Origin: CAYZGU01 sp964478165
Lineage (GTDB): Bacteria > Poribacteria > WGA-4E > JAJDTR01
Direction of reading: 5' to 3'
Length of the DNA: 64,000 bases
NCBI GenBank assembly: GCA_964478165.1
Contig: CAYZGU010000002.1
Span: forward strand, 30,283 to 94,282
Made by a program: the position numbers and the translations under genes. How positions within the stretch are numbered: the stretch's first letter is position 1; each line of letters begins with the position of its first letter. The notes beneath the pieces were generated by a model. It was given only the letters and a program-made list of their open reading frames with translations. It was not told the DNA's origin and did no database searches. Below are positions 47,414 through 57,238 of this stretch, piece after piece.

Positions 47414-49216
47414 CTATTGGTCCACCGCCTGCTCCTTATACTGAAGCTGATACAGTCGGTAATAGATGCCACGTTTGAGTAATAATTCATTGTGTGGTCC
47501 CATCTCTTGGATTTCTCCGTTGTGCATTACGATAATCTTATCGGCGTTTTGGATGGTCGAAAGTCGGTGGGCAATTACGATAGATGTACGGTTAGCCATC
47601 AGCCGTATCAGCGCATCCTGTATCAAAAGTTCGGTCTTGGTGTCAATACTCGAGGTCGCTTCGTCTAGGATTAAAATCTGAGGGTCGGAGGCCAGTGCGC
47701 GTGCAAAGGAAACCAGTTGTTTCTGTCCTACCGATAGTCCACTGCCATCCTCTCGGAGTTCTGTATCATATCCCTCTGACATCTTTTGAACGAATGCATC
47801 CAAGTGAACTTCCTTTGCTGCCGCAATTGCGTCTTGACGGGAAATGTCCTCATTTCCCAGACGGATGTTATCAATGATCGATTCAGAGAACAGGAAGATG
47901 TTTTGCGGTACGATGCTAATTGCCCTTCGTAAGTTTGCCAGGCGGATTTTTCGAATATCCAAACCATCGATTAAGATTTCGCCTTCATTGACTTCATAAA
48001 ATCGGCAAAGGAGATTGATGATTGATGTCTTGCCGGCGCCGGTATGTCCAACGATTGCAACCTTTTCACCTGGACTTACTTTGAACGAGACATTGTGTAA
48101 CACATAATCTTCGTTGTAAGCGAACCGCACGGTTTTAAATTCAATCTCCCCTCTGAATCGGTTGCTTGTCTCGGTTTTGATCTCGTCTACAATTGTCGGA
48201 CGTGTATCCAAGAGTTCAAAAATTCTTTCAGATGATGCCATTGCGGATTGAAAGATTGTGTACTTTTCGCTCAACTCGCGGATCGGCCAGAACAGGCGCT
48301 GTCCATATTGAATAAACGCTACTAATACACCAAATGTCAGCATATTACGTAGAATTTGTCCTCCTCCGTACCAAAGGATTACGGCTGTTGCGAGTGATCC
48401 AACCACCTCAATTAACGGAAAAAACATCGAAAAATAGAGCACGCTCCGAAGATTTGCTTTTAGATATTCTCCATTACGGGCATCGAACTTTCGGAGACTG
48501 CGATGTTCCTGGGTAAAGAGCTGCATTGTAGTCATGCCAACAATGTTCTCGTTTAAGAAGGCGTTAATGCGTGCAAGATGTCTTCGCTGATCCCGAAACG
48601 CCCGGCGTGAATAAACCTGGTAAAATGCCGTAGCAATGAAGATGAGTGGTAAAACGGTGAAAGTAACCAATGCAAGCCTCCAGTTCATTACTAGCATCAT
48701 GACAATGATGCCAACAATGTTAAATAGGTTTGCAAAAATCGTGATGACACCTGATGTAAAAAGTTCGTTGAGGACTTGAACGTCGCCCATTACCCGCGTC
48801 ATGAGTTGCCCAATCGGTTTGCGATCGAAATATCTAACGTCCAGACGCTGTAGATGTGAAAAAATCTGCGTTCGAATGTCATACATGATTTTTTGCCCAA
48901 GCATCTGCAACCGATATTCATCAACATAGCTCAACAGAAGTTCCACAATCATGGCAGCGACCATCAACAAAGCAATTAGATCTAGACCCTCGAATTTACC
49001 CGGTCGAATGTGTCGATCGATTGCAACCTGAATGAGGTATGGACCAGCGAGGCGAGCGAGCATATTGCCAACAATCAGAAACGTGAGCAAAATGACCTCA
49101 AGACGATATGGCTTCATATAAGAGACTAATCGTCGCATCAGGTGGCTGTTATAAACTTTGCCGAGGTCTTCTTCTTCGTTACTATATTCGTAAAGACCGC
49201 TGCCAATTCCAAACAT
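47414..49216 (-). CDS. ABC exporter subunit (fused permease-ATPase), consensus Walker B, degenerate signature
   Basis: This is a 600-residue ABC half-exporter of the inner membrane. Six transmembrane helices (residues about 30-340) are followed by an ATPase with VGHTGAGKTS (Walker A), LILDEATSSID (Walker B with catalytic Glu) and IVIAHRLST (His switch). The signature reads LSVGQKQL, where LSGGQ is expected. Combined with the partner gene this fits a heterodimeric exporter of the TM287/288 or BmrC/BmrD type, which pumps drugs, lipids or peptides. ATG 49216 has GGAG 9 bases upstream. The partner gene lies 86 bases upstream on the same strand. Confidence 0.9.
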   Translation of the reverse strand: MFGIGSGLYEYSNEEEDLGKVYNSHLMRRLVSYMKPYRLEVILLTFLIVGNMLARLAGPYLIQVAIDRHIRPGKFEGLDLIALLMVAAMIVELLLSYVDEYRLQMLGQKIMYDIRTQIFSHLQRLDVRYFDRKPIGQLMTRVMGDVQVLNELFTSGVITIFANLFNIVGIIVMMLVMNWRLALVTFTVLPLIFIATAFYQVYSRRAFRDQRRHLARINAFLNENIVGMTTMQLFTQEHRSLRKFDARNGEYLKANLRSVLYFSMFFPLIEVVGSLATAVILWYGGGQILRNMLTFGVLVAFIQYGQRLFWPIRELSEKYTIFQSAMASSERIFELLDTRPTIVDEIKTETSNRFRGEIEFKTVRFAYNEDYVLHNVSFKVSPGEKVAIVGHTGAGKTSIINLLCRFYEVNEGEILIDGLDIRKIRLANLRRAISIVPQNIFLFSESIIDNIRLGNEDISRQDAIAAAKEVHLDAFVQKMSEGYDTELREDGSGLSVGQKQLVSFARALASDPQILILDEATSSIDTKTELLIQDALIRLMANRTSIVIAHRLSTIQNADKIIVMHNGEIQEMGPHNELLLKRGIYYRLYQLQYKEQAVDQ

Positions 49217-49302
49217 AGGTTAATTCTCCGCATACTAATACTACAAGATCAAACACTACCCGAATAGGGGTTGGTTTTGGATGTCTCAAACACTTGTACT
49301 TG

Positions 49303-51045
49303 TCAGATGTTTTGCAATTCATTTTGTAACAGCTGTTGTTGATGGATGTCTGCATAGGTGCCGTTTTGGGCAATCAAGTCTTCGTGTGTCCCGTGTTCGG
49401 AAATTTCCCCGTCTTTCAAAACAAAAATCCGGTTGGCAGTCTTGACGGTCGAGATACGATGCGAGATGATTATTGTTGTTCGATTTTCCATATTGCACTT
49501 CAAGTTTGATAATATGGTGTCTTCCGTATTCGTATCCACACTGGCAAAAGCATCGTCCAAAATTAGGATGCGTGGGTCAATAAGAATCGCACGCGCCAAC
49601 GCGGTTCGCTGCCTTTGTCCACCGGAGATGGTTATGCCACGTTCGCCGAGTGCTCCATCCAAACCTTTGGGAAGGCTCTCAATGTACGTGAGTAGGTCTG
49701 AAGTAGAGGCGGCTTCTTTTATGTGAACTTCACTCGTATTTTCAGCGCCATAGCCAATGTTTTCCCTAATAGAATCAGAGAAGAGATAAGGTTCCTGGGA
49801 AACAAATCCGATTTGCGATCTAAGCGTTTTTAGGGGGATATCCTGGATATCTACCCCGTCGATAAATAGCATGCCCCGGTCAGCTTGATAGATACGGGGG
49901 ATTAGATTGACAAGTGTGGATTTTCCAGATCCTGTTGGTCCAAGAATGGCAATGGTGGAACCCTTATCGATTTTAAGGCAAAGATTCTTGAGTACGGTTT
50001 CTCCGTTAGGATAGGCAAAGTTGAGGTTTCTAAGTTCTATTTCTCCACGAATTTCTTGAATTTCTGGACGAACGCTCTCACTGTTGTAGATGTCGGGTGT
50101 TTCATTCAGAATCTGAGCAATGCGTTCCATCGAAGTGACTCCTCGTTGAAATGAGTTTACGACAGATCCGACCATTATCATCGGGCGGACAAGCATCGCT
50201 AGATAGGCAGTAAACGACACAAAATCACCCAGTGTAATCCGCCCATCTATAACGTAAGAGCCTCCGAGCCAGATAACCACAACGCTTCCGATTCCGGGCA
50301 AGAATCGCAATACCGGAAAAAAGAAGGCCAGCAGACGAATCTGCGTGCGATTTCTGTGCAAGAAGGTTTGACTAAGTTCTTCGAATCGATTCCTCTGAGC
50401 CTTTTCAAGTGTGTAGGCCTTGACGACACGGATGCCTGATAGAGTTTCCTGTACAGTGGCATTCATATCCGAGAAGCCCTCTTGGATTTTCTCATGAGTC
50501 TTGTGCACACGCTTTCCCAGTTCCCTGGTCAGAATTGCGAGGGCTAGGTAGGGTAGCAGCGCATATATTGTCAAGGTGGTATCAATTTGTAACATGATAA
50601 CCAAGGCGAGACAGAAAAACACAACGACATCAACTGCAAAGGTGATTGCCATTCCGAGCATCATCCGGACGGCATTCATATCGCTCGTTGCACGTGCCAT
50701 TAGATCGCCCGTTCGAACATTGTCATAGTAGTTTGCGGAGAGCGTCTGAAGGTGTGCGAAGAAGTCGCGTCGGAGGTATGATTCAATCCGCCGCGCAACG
50801 TCCTGGATTGTCTTGCGCTGTATGAATCGTGTTAGTCCGCCTATGAGTGCAATCGCGATAATTAGTAACGCGTAAAGCAAGACTTTGCGGGAGGTAATCG
50901 ATGTATCTAGGTCGTCAATTGCCCACTTTAGAATCTTGGGAGCGATTAAAAGAAGTGCATTTGTAGTGAGGACAGAGATAATGCTGATAATGACTGCGTA
51001 CCGATGCTGGACAATATATCTACTTAGGTATAGTAGGCTTCTTAT
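49303..51045 (-). CDS. ABC exporter subunit with Asp-type Walker B; probable AUA start
   Basis: This is a half-exporter of about 580 residues, partner of the following gene. Its Walker A is LGPTGSGKST, its signature is ISGGQRQR (consensus), but Walker B is LILDDAFASVD with Asp replacing the catalytic Glu, as in the degenerate site of heterodimeric exporters. The reading frame extends upstream of the first ATG/GTG/TTG (TTG at 50880) through a clearly homologous N-terminus (SLLYLSRYIVQHRYAV, LLLIAPKILKWAIDD) to a TAG at about 51068. The only start in reach of a perfect AGGAGG (51055-51060) is ATA at 51043-51045, 9 bases away. An ATG-to-ATA mutation or true AUA initiation is implied. Confidence 0.82.
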   Translation of the reverse strand: MRSLLYLSRYIVQHRYAVIISIISVLTTNALLLIAPKILKWAIDDLDTSITSRKVLLYALLIIAIALIGGLTRFIQRKTIQDVARRIESYLRRDFFAHLQTLSANYYDNVRTGDLMARATSDMNAVRMMLGMAITFAVDVVVFFCLALVIMLQIDTTLTIYALLPYLALAILTRELGKRVHKTHEKIQEGFSDMNATVQETLSGIRVVKAYTLEKAQRNRFEELSQTFLHRNRTQIRLLAFFFPVLRFLPGIGSVVVIWLGGSYVIDGRITLGDFVSFTAYLAMLVRPMIMVGSVVNSFQRGVTSMERIAQILNETPDIYNSESVRPEIQEIRGEIELRNLNFAYPNGETVLKNLCLKIDKGSTIAILGPTGSGKSTLVNLIPRIYQADRGMLFIDGVDIQDIPLKTLRSQIGFVSQEPYLFSDSIRENIGYGAENTSEVHIKEAASTSDLLTYIESLPKGLDGALGERGITISGGQRQRTALARAILIDPRILILDDAFASVDTNTEDTILSNLKCNMENRTTIIISHRISTVKTANRIFVLKDGEISEHGTHEDLIAQNGTYADIHQQQLLQNELQNI

Positions 51046-52239
51046 AAGAGCTCGCCTCCTTTTGCAATGAAGTGGAAGTTTCTATTAGACGTATTCTGTG
51101 ACGCGAGTTAGTATGTATCGCGGGTTGAGATGTTCGAAACTGGATAGCTGAGATCTCGATGAAACCGCTATTTGCCTTGTGTATGCGTCGCTGCGAATCA
51201 TTAAAATCTGGCGTGTCGCGTTTTTACTTGGATCTCGGGTGGAACTGGTATTGGCGGAAATACAAGGGATATTTCTTCGGCCAAATTAACGATTGGTTTG
51301 CTCGTTGACAACATGATAGCTTCTCTGGTAGAATTCAGCTAACGTAGTTAGAGTGAGGATTACGAGTGCCAAGTGCTTGCATCGCCTTGACGATACTCTC
51401 TAGTATAACGTAAATCGCTTCGGGTTTCACGCCTAAAACCTTGTTTGGTTTTAGTTTCAAGGTGTAACCGGTGTTCAAAAAGCATGGTGTTTTTTGCTCC
51501 GTCTATGGGAATCGGTCTGAGTTATTTGGTAGTACACGGCCTAGCTAATTACCGTGTCGTCGATTGGGCACGGCTGGGAAAGTTTTAAGCTCGTCCAGAA
51601 CATCAGACATTTCTGCAAGGGATTAAGTGTAAAGAATCAGCCTCTCGATTCCGTCGCAGCGTGGAGCTAGACATAGGTTCCATATGTTCGAGTGTAAGAG
51701 GGCATCGTGATACCTGCGTTATCCGTCTTGCTTCAACGTGTTTGCTGCAAAAGCTGAATGATGTAGTCAGGTTAGCCACCATGAAGGGCTAGCCCGTGAA
51801 GTCCGGTGGTGTTGCTGAAAGTTTGAATCAATTCCTTCCTCTAATTCCTAAGACGGTATTGACACTTGGATTTGAAAATCGAGATTTCACCTTCGAAGAG
51901 AAATTTACGATGAGTGGGACGGATTAAAAATTTGGCTTACGACCAGTTTGGCGGTAGCAGGTGGGCTTTATTTCGGATTCACCTATCTTTCTGTAGGCAA
52001 CGGTTTCAATTTCTGGCTCGTGGTAGTTTGGACCGCACCCCATCAATCATTATAAACTTTAGGTGCCTAGACTGATTTTGTACATTTTTGTCATCCTGGT
52101 TGGTGAAACTTTGCGAATTTCTTGCATGGGTGGTGTCAGAATTGTTACGAATGCGGTAGATGCTGAAATCTTCGTAGCCCCCCATTTTTGTGTTTCCGGA
52201 AAGTATATGATTCCAACAGATAGATGGTGAAACACCGAT
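51046..52239. other. 1.2-kb spacer with one strong hairpin
   Basis: CTAAAACC (51433-51440) and GGTTTTAG (51447-51454) form an 8-bp perfect stem with a TTGTTT loop; no T-tract follows. A -35/-10-like pair (TTGACA near 51304, TAGAAT 18 bases later) faces polA but is 900 bases away. No gene is recognised. Confidence 0.35.
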
Positions 52240-54939
52240 ATGACTGAAAATAGTGATGGGAAACATCTGACGATTATCGACGGGACGGCGTTTGTTTATC
52301 GCGCGTTTTTTGGGCTACCATTGCTTTCGAATGCGTCCGGGCAACCGACAAATGCTGTTTATAACTTTACGACGACACTGCTGAAACTGTTGCGAGAGGA
52401 GGATCCCAAATACTTAGCCGTGTGTTTCGATCTCGGTGGAAGGAGTAAACGAGATGAACTTTATGCCGATTACAAAGCAGATCGTCCGATGACGCCCGAT
52501 GCTCTTATTACACAGTTCCCGTATGTGCGGAGAATCGTTGACGCGTTGGGAATCACAACTGTAGAGATGGAAGATTACGAAGCTGATGATGTTGCAGGGA
52601 CCTTGGGTAGGCGTGCGGAACTCGAGGGTTTCGAGGTAGTCATCATGACGAACGACAAAGACATGCTTCAACTCATCTCACCGAAGATCAGGGTGCACCG
52701 TGTAAATCGGGACGGTTTCCAGATTTATGATGCACAAGCATGTAGAGCGCGATACGGTGTCGAACCCCATCAGATTCCTGATTACCTCGCGCTAATTGGT
52801 GACAAGATAGATGGAATTCCGGGTGTGAGTGGGCTGGGTGAAAAGACTGTGCCGCGCTTGCTCTCAGCGTTTGGTTCGGTTGAAGACTTGTTTAGTCACC
52901 TCGATGAAGTACAGTCGCGTTGGCAGACAAAATTGGAAGATGGCAGAGACCATGCGTTACTGAGTAAGTCGTTAGCAACCATCCAAACCAATCTCGACTT
53001 GCCGATTACGCCAGAAGAGTGCAAGATTGGTGATACCCGTAGTGAGGAACTGCTTGTGCTATTTCGCGAGCTGGAGTTTCATAGTCTGCTAGGCCAGATT
53101 GCCACAACCCGGGAAATCGAAAATCCAGAGACAGACTACCATATGATTACAGATGAAACAGGCTTAGATCTTCTCATTCAGAAGTTGAAGAAGAGTAAGG
53201 AATTTTCTGTGGATTTGGAGACGACATCTGTCAATGCGATGAAGGCCCACGTTGTCGGTATTGCCCTCACTACGTCGCCACATCAAGCATATTATATTCC
53301 AATTCTGAACTCGCTTCTTGATAAACCGGCTTTATTGCCTCAGGAACGGGTTCTGAAATTTCTCCGCTCAGTTCTTGAAGATTCGAGTTGCAGAAAAGTG
53401 GGTCAGAACATTAAATATGACCTCAAGGTGTTCAAGCGTCACGACATCGAATTGAGAGGCATCTCGTTTGACACAATGGTTGCTTCGGCACTGCTACATC
53501 CGTCATCGTCGAGTCATGGTCTTGATGAATTGGCGTTCACTCACCTAAATCACCAGACAATTCCGATTAAGGACCTTGTCGGTACCGGAAAGAAGCAGAT
53601 TACCATGGATTACGTAGCGCTTCCACTCCTTACAAAATATGCTTGCGAGGATGTCGATGTTACGATCCAGCTTCAGCGCAGGTTCAGCCCACAACTCTGT
53701 AAGGAGGAATTGGACGGTATTTTCCGCGACATTGAAATGCCGCTGATTAGTGTGCTTGCTGACATGGAACTGCGTGGAATCAAAGTGAACAGCGATTATC
53801 TAAGCCAGTTATCTGGTGAATTTCAGCTGAGCCTCAATGAGAAGATGAAGCAAATCTATGCTGAGGCGAGAGAGGAGTTCAACATCAATTCGCCAAAACA
53901 GCTTGGTCAGATACTCTTTGAGGAGCTCGGTTTGCCAAAAAAGCTGACACGCAAAACAAGAACTGGTTATTCAACTGATGTGCGAGTTCTGGAACGCTTA
54001 TTACCCTACCATCCATTGCCAGCTTTGATTCTGGAATATCGGGCGTTGGCGAAGTTGAAATCGACATACACTGATTCGCTTGTCGAACTAATAGATGTGG
54101 ATAGCGGGCGTATCCACACGTCGTTCCACCAAGCCGTGGCTCGGACTGGACGCCTTAGTAGCAGCAATCCGAACCTGCAGAATATACCCGTGCGTACTGC
54201 CGAAGGGCGGAAAATTCGCCGTGCATTCATCGCCTGTAACGAGGATCACACACTGATTGTCGCGGATTACTCTCAGATTGAATTGCGAATTCTCGCACAT
54301 CTTTCGGGGGATGTGCGATTGCGTGAGGCTTTTGAGCGGGGTCTGGACGTTCACTCCCAATCGGCCGCTTTGCTTTTCGGAGTATCGCCAGAAGAGGTAG
54401 ATGTTGATATGCGCCGTCAAGCCAAGACGATGAATTACGGTATTGTTTACGGTATTGGCCCATTTCGTCTGGCTGGTGAGTTGAAGATTGGATTGGATGA
54501 AGCCCGTCAGCTGATCGAGAACTACTTTGAAACCTATTGTGGTGCGAAAGCGTATTTCGATTGTGTCATTGCCGGGGCCCAGCAAAAGGGATACGTGACA
54601 ACGCTTCTCGGGCGTCGCTGTTATGTGCCCGAGATTCATGGACAAGATAACAACACCAAGGAATTTGGTAAACGTGTCGCCATAAACGCGCCGATGCAAG
54701 GCACGGCGGCCGAACTCATCAAAGTAGCTATGCTTCAAATTCATGATTATTTAACTAAGAGCGGGCTCCAAACAAAGATGCTGTTGCAGGTCCACGACGA
54801 ATTGGTGTTTGAAGCTCCAAAATCAGAGAGCGAGGAGGTCATGGCGAAGATAATGTACTTGATGGAAAACGCGTGCCAGATTGATGTTCCCGTGAAAGTT
54901 GATGTCAATCAGGGAGCAAATTGGTTGGAGGCGAAGTAA
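52240..54939 (+). CDS. polA: DNA polymerase I
   Basis: This 899-residue repair and Okazaki-fragment polymerase has all three domains. The 5'-3' exonuclease (residues 8-290) includes LTIIDGTAFVYRAFFGLP, YEADDVAGTLG, VIMTNDKDMLQL and IDGIPGVSGLGEKT. The 3'-5' exonuclease (about 305-480) retains its acidic residues in FSVDLETTS, NIKYDLKVF and YACEDVDVT, so proofreading is predicted active. The polymerase has TGRLSSSNPNLQNIP, IVADYSQIELRILAHLSGD (motif A), RRQAKTMNYGIVYG (O helix) and LLQVHDELVFE (motif C). It starts at ATG 52240 with a modest GGTG site. It is flanked by long spacers. Confidence 0.96.
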   Translation: MTENSDGKHLTIIDGTAFVYRAFFGLPLLSNASGQPTNAVYNFTTTLLKLLREEDPKYLAVCFDLGGRSKRDELYADYKADRPMTPDALITQFPYVRRIVDALGITTVEMEDYEADDVAGTLGRRAELEGFEVVIMTNDKDMLQLISPKIRVHRVNRDGFQIYDAQACRARYGVEPHQIPDYLALIGDKIDGIPGVSGLGEKTVPRLLSAFGSVEDLFSHLDEVQSRWQTKLEDGRDHALLSKSLATIQTNLDLPITPEECKIGDTRSEELLVLFRELEFHSLLGQIATTREIENPETDYHMITDETGLDLLIQKLKKSKEFSVDLETTSVNAMKAHVVGIALTTSPHQAYYIPILNSLLDKPALLPQERVLKFLRSVLEDSSCRKVGQNIKYDLKVFKRHDIELRGISFDTMVASALLHPSSSSHGLDELAFTHLNHQTIPIKDLVGTGKKQITMDYVALPLLTKYACEDVDVTIQLQRRFSPQLCKEELDGIFRDIEMPLISVLADMELRGIKVNSDYLSQLSGEFQLSLNEKMKQIYAEAREEFNINSPKQLGQILFEELGLPKKLTRKTRTGYSTDVRVLERLLPYHPLPALILEYRALAKLKSTYTDSLVELIDVDSGRIHTSFHQAVARTGRLSSSNPNLQNIPVRTAEGRKIRRAFIACNEDHTLIVADYSQIELRILAHLSGDVRLREAFERGLDVHSQSAALLFGVSPEEVDVDMRRQAKTMNYGIVYGIGPFRLAGELKIGLDEARQLIENYFETYCGAKAYFDCVIAGAQQKGYVTTLLGRRCYVPEIHGQDNNTKEFGKRVAINAPMQGTAAELIKVAMLQIHDYLTKSGLQTKMLLQVHDELVFEAPKSESEEVMAKIMYLMENACQIDVPVKVDVNQGANWLEAK

Positions 54940-54979
54940 GATAGCCGTCTTCTGTTTCTCATCTTATGTAGAGCGTTAG

Positions 54980-54998
54980 CACTTCCCGCTATGAAGTG
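54980..54998 (+). terminator. Small hairpin downstream of polA
   Basis: CACTTC (54980-54985) pairs with GAAGTG (54993-54998) around a 7-base loop, 40 bases after the polA stop. A weak terminator is possible; there is no T-run. Confidence 0.3.
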
Positions 54999-55023
54999 AA
55001 GGGTTGGACAAGCAGAGCGTTAT

Positions 55024-55652
55024 TTAGCAGATTTCCAATCCTGTATCCTGATTAAAGGAGTGAAGTCGGTCAGAGGCAAAAGTCATACGGAGTGTTTGGC
55101 CAATGTTAGTCTTGAGATCGGAAGTTGTGCGCGTCTTGAGAATGAGATTCGCCCCAGGCTCATCCTTCCCAATCATTAGCAGTGGTTCAACGTTAGATTC
55201 GTCTGCCCTGTTGGCGCTCTCCGCTGTTTCCTCATGGTTCACAAGTATGTCGTCAGGGCCTGCTTCGAGGACCGATTGTACATCTCGCGGTAAGTGCTTC
55301 AACGTATGGGCGATTCGTGGATTCGTAACTGTGCTTTCAATCTCGGCCGTCACCCTCACGCCTAGAATATAGTCATCAGAGAAAAGTTGGCAGGGAATAA
55401 GATTCATGCTTGGGCTCCCAATGAAGCCGGTAACGAACATATTAGCCGGAGAATTGTATATGCCCACCGGTTCGCCAACTTGCTGAATGCGTCCTTCCCC
55501 AAGCAAAGCAACTTGATTTGCCATTGACATTGCCTCAATCTAATCGTGGGTGACGTACAGGCTCGTCGTGCCTGATTGGTTCTGTCGCCATTTAATTTCT
55601 GAACGTATTTTGTGCGGGATTTTGCGTCCAAATTGGAAATTGGTTCATTCAT
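55024..55652 (-). pseudogene. Remnant of a sugar ABC transporter ATPase (UgpC/MsmK-like)
   Basis: Only the C-terminal half of a carbohydrate importer ATPase survives on the minus strand. NEPISNLDAKSR (after Walker B) is in one frame. SLYVTHD (H-loop) is followed by a TAG and IEAMSMANQVALLGEGRIQQ in another frame. The latter continues as VGEPVGIYNSPANMFVTGFI, GSPSMNLIPC and a complete regulatory OB-like domain to the stop at 55024. The Walker A region is missing. The gene is broken by a 5' truncation, a frameshift and a nonsense codon. It converges with polA. Its former permease partners are not in the window. Confidence 0.85.
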
Positions 55653-55729
55653 TTCTTCAATTATTTAGCAAACTGTCATGTTAAGGATTATAGCAGGCAT
55701 CTAACGGAAGGTTCTCTCTTCTTATGCAA

Positions 55730-55758
55730 TTGACAAGCATCATCAACTATGCTACAAT
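55730..55758 (+). promoter_or_regulatory. Sigma70-type promoter with extended -10
   Basis: TTGACA (55730-55735, perfect -35) and TACAAT (55753-55758, 5 of 6) are spaced exactly 17 bases, with TGC before the -10 (extended form). The start would be near 55765, giving a leader of about 185 bases before the oxidoreductase start at 55951. Confidence 0.8.
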
Positions 55759-55950
55759 CGGGCCGCCTGGAGCTTGGAATTCAGCCTTATCAACCGTTTC
55801 AAGTTTCAGGGCTTGGTTCAGTGTCATTTGTGGCTGTATTATAAAACACTACACATTAAGGACCTCCCGTAGGCATACTATATGACGCTTTTGGGGTTAG
55901 TGTCTTGTGCTAACAATTTTGGGCCAAGGAAGTACAAAGGAGACAACCAC

Positions 55951-57123
55951 ATGTTACTCGGAAGGAAAATGCGCTATGGAATGGTTGGGGGTGGGCCAGA
56001 CGCATTCATCGGAGCGGTCCACCGGCAAGCAGCGGCGCTCGATGGGGAGATTGAACTCGTCGCTGGTGCTTTCTCCTCATCCGCGGAAAAATCACGCCAG
56101 CAGGGTGAGGTGCTTTGTCTCGATGCTAATCGCGTGTATGGCTCGCATCAGGAAATGGCGGAAAAAGAAGGCCGACTTCCGAAAGGCGAACGCATTGATT
56201 TTGTGTCCGTTGTGACACCCAATCATGTTCATTTCGATGTTGCGAAAACTTTCATCGAAGGAGGTTTCCACGTCGTTTGTGATAAACCGATGACAACCAC
56301 CTTGGAAGATGCAGAGGCATTGTGCCGACTGGTGAAGAAACATGATGTTGTTTTCGCATTAACGCATAATTACACTGGTTATCCGATGGTCAAGCAGGCT
56401 CGTCAGTTGGTTCAAGCTGGCACGCTTGGTACCATTCGTAAGATTGTTGTCGAATACCCACAGGGTTGGTTAGCGACGCTTGTGGAAGCTGAAGGTGCGA
56501 AGCAGGCAGTCTGGCGCACAGATCCTAGTCAATCAGGAGTCTCGTCTTGCATTGGAGACATTGGCTCGCACGCGGAAAACCTGGCTCGCTACATCACGGG
56601 TCTCGAAATAACGGAGATCTGCGCTGACCTGACGACCTTTGTACCAGGACGAAGATTGGAGGACGATGGTAATATTCTGCTGGGATATCAGAATGGTGTT
56701 CGGGGAATTCTTTACGCTTCTCAGGTGTCTGTCGGCGAGGAGAATGGCCTCCGCATCCGGATTTACGGAACTGAGGCTTCACTGGACTGGCATCAGGAAG
56801 CGCCGAACTATCTCTATGTCCGTTTTCCCGACGCGCCTGAACAAGTTTACAAGCGAGGTAATAGTTACCTTGCAGAGAGCACACAGCACAATTCACGGCT
56901 TCCGTTCGGACATCCTGAAGGATTCATTGAAGCGTTTGCAAATATCTATCTAAATGCAACCCGCACGATGGGGGCTAAGATGTCCGGGAAGAAGCCAGCC
57001 GAACTTGACATCGATTTTCCGACTGTTCAGGACGGAGCGCGTGGTGTTCACTTTATTCATAAGACGGTCGAAAGTGGTGGAAAACGCGCTTGGATTGATG
57101 CGAGCTATACACCGCCCACCTAA
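55951..57123 (+). CDS. Gfo/Idh/MocA-family NAD(P)-dependent oxidoreductase
   Basis: This is a sugar or polyol dehydrogenase of about 390 residues. The N-terminal Rossmann fold has MRYGMVGGGPDAFIG, and the family signature is VVCDKPMTTTLEDAE. The C-terminal domain contains GVSSCIGDIGSHAENLARYI and LRIRIYGTEASLDW. ATG 55951 has AAAGGAG 8 bases upstream; an in-frame ATG at 55882 has none. A consensus promoter lies about 190 bases upstream. The xylose-isomerase-like gene follows after 115 bases. The pair resembles IolG-IolE/IolI of inositol breakdown, in which a dehydrogenase makes a ketose for the TIM-barrel isomerase; the actual substrate is not known. Confidence 0.9.
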   Translation: MLLGRKMRYGMVGGGPDAFIGAVHRQAAALDGEIELVAGAFSSSAEKSRQQGEVLCLDANRVYGSHQEMAEKEGRLPKGERIDFVSVVTPNHVHFDVAKTFIEGGFHVVCDKPMTTTLEDAEALCRLVKKHDVVFALTHNYTGYPMVKQARQLVQAGTLGTIRKIVVEYPQGWLATLVEAEGAKQAVWRTDPSQSGVSSCIGDIGSHAENLARYITGLEITEICADLTTFVPGRRLEDDGNILLGYQNGVRGILYASQVSVGEENGLRIRIYGTEASLDWHQEAPNYLYVRFPDAPEQVYKRGNSYLAESTQHNSRLPFGHPEGFIEAFANIYLNATRTMGAKMSGKKPAELDIDFPTVQDGARGVHFIHKTVESGGKRAWIDASYTPPT

Positions 57124-57238
57124 ATAAAGATGTTATGCTGGGTTGAAAACCTGCTGTGGAACACGGTCATGGATGTCCAATTCTTCCTCAATCAGAGAAT
57201 TAAGTGATGAAGCAAACAAAATCAAAGGAGAAAAGCAA

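Noticed and set aside
51433..51454. CTAAAACC hairpin as a Rho-independent terminator
   Set aside because: The stem is AT-rich, has no T-tract, and lies some 390 bases upstream of the divergent ABC gene rather than after a gene end.
54088..54744. 218-codon minus-strand frame inside polA
   Set aside because: It overlaps the conserved polymerase motifs of polA on the other strand and has no features of its own.
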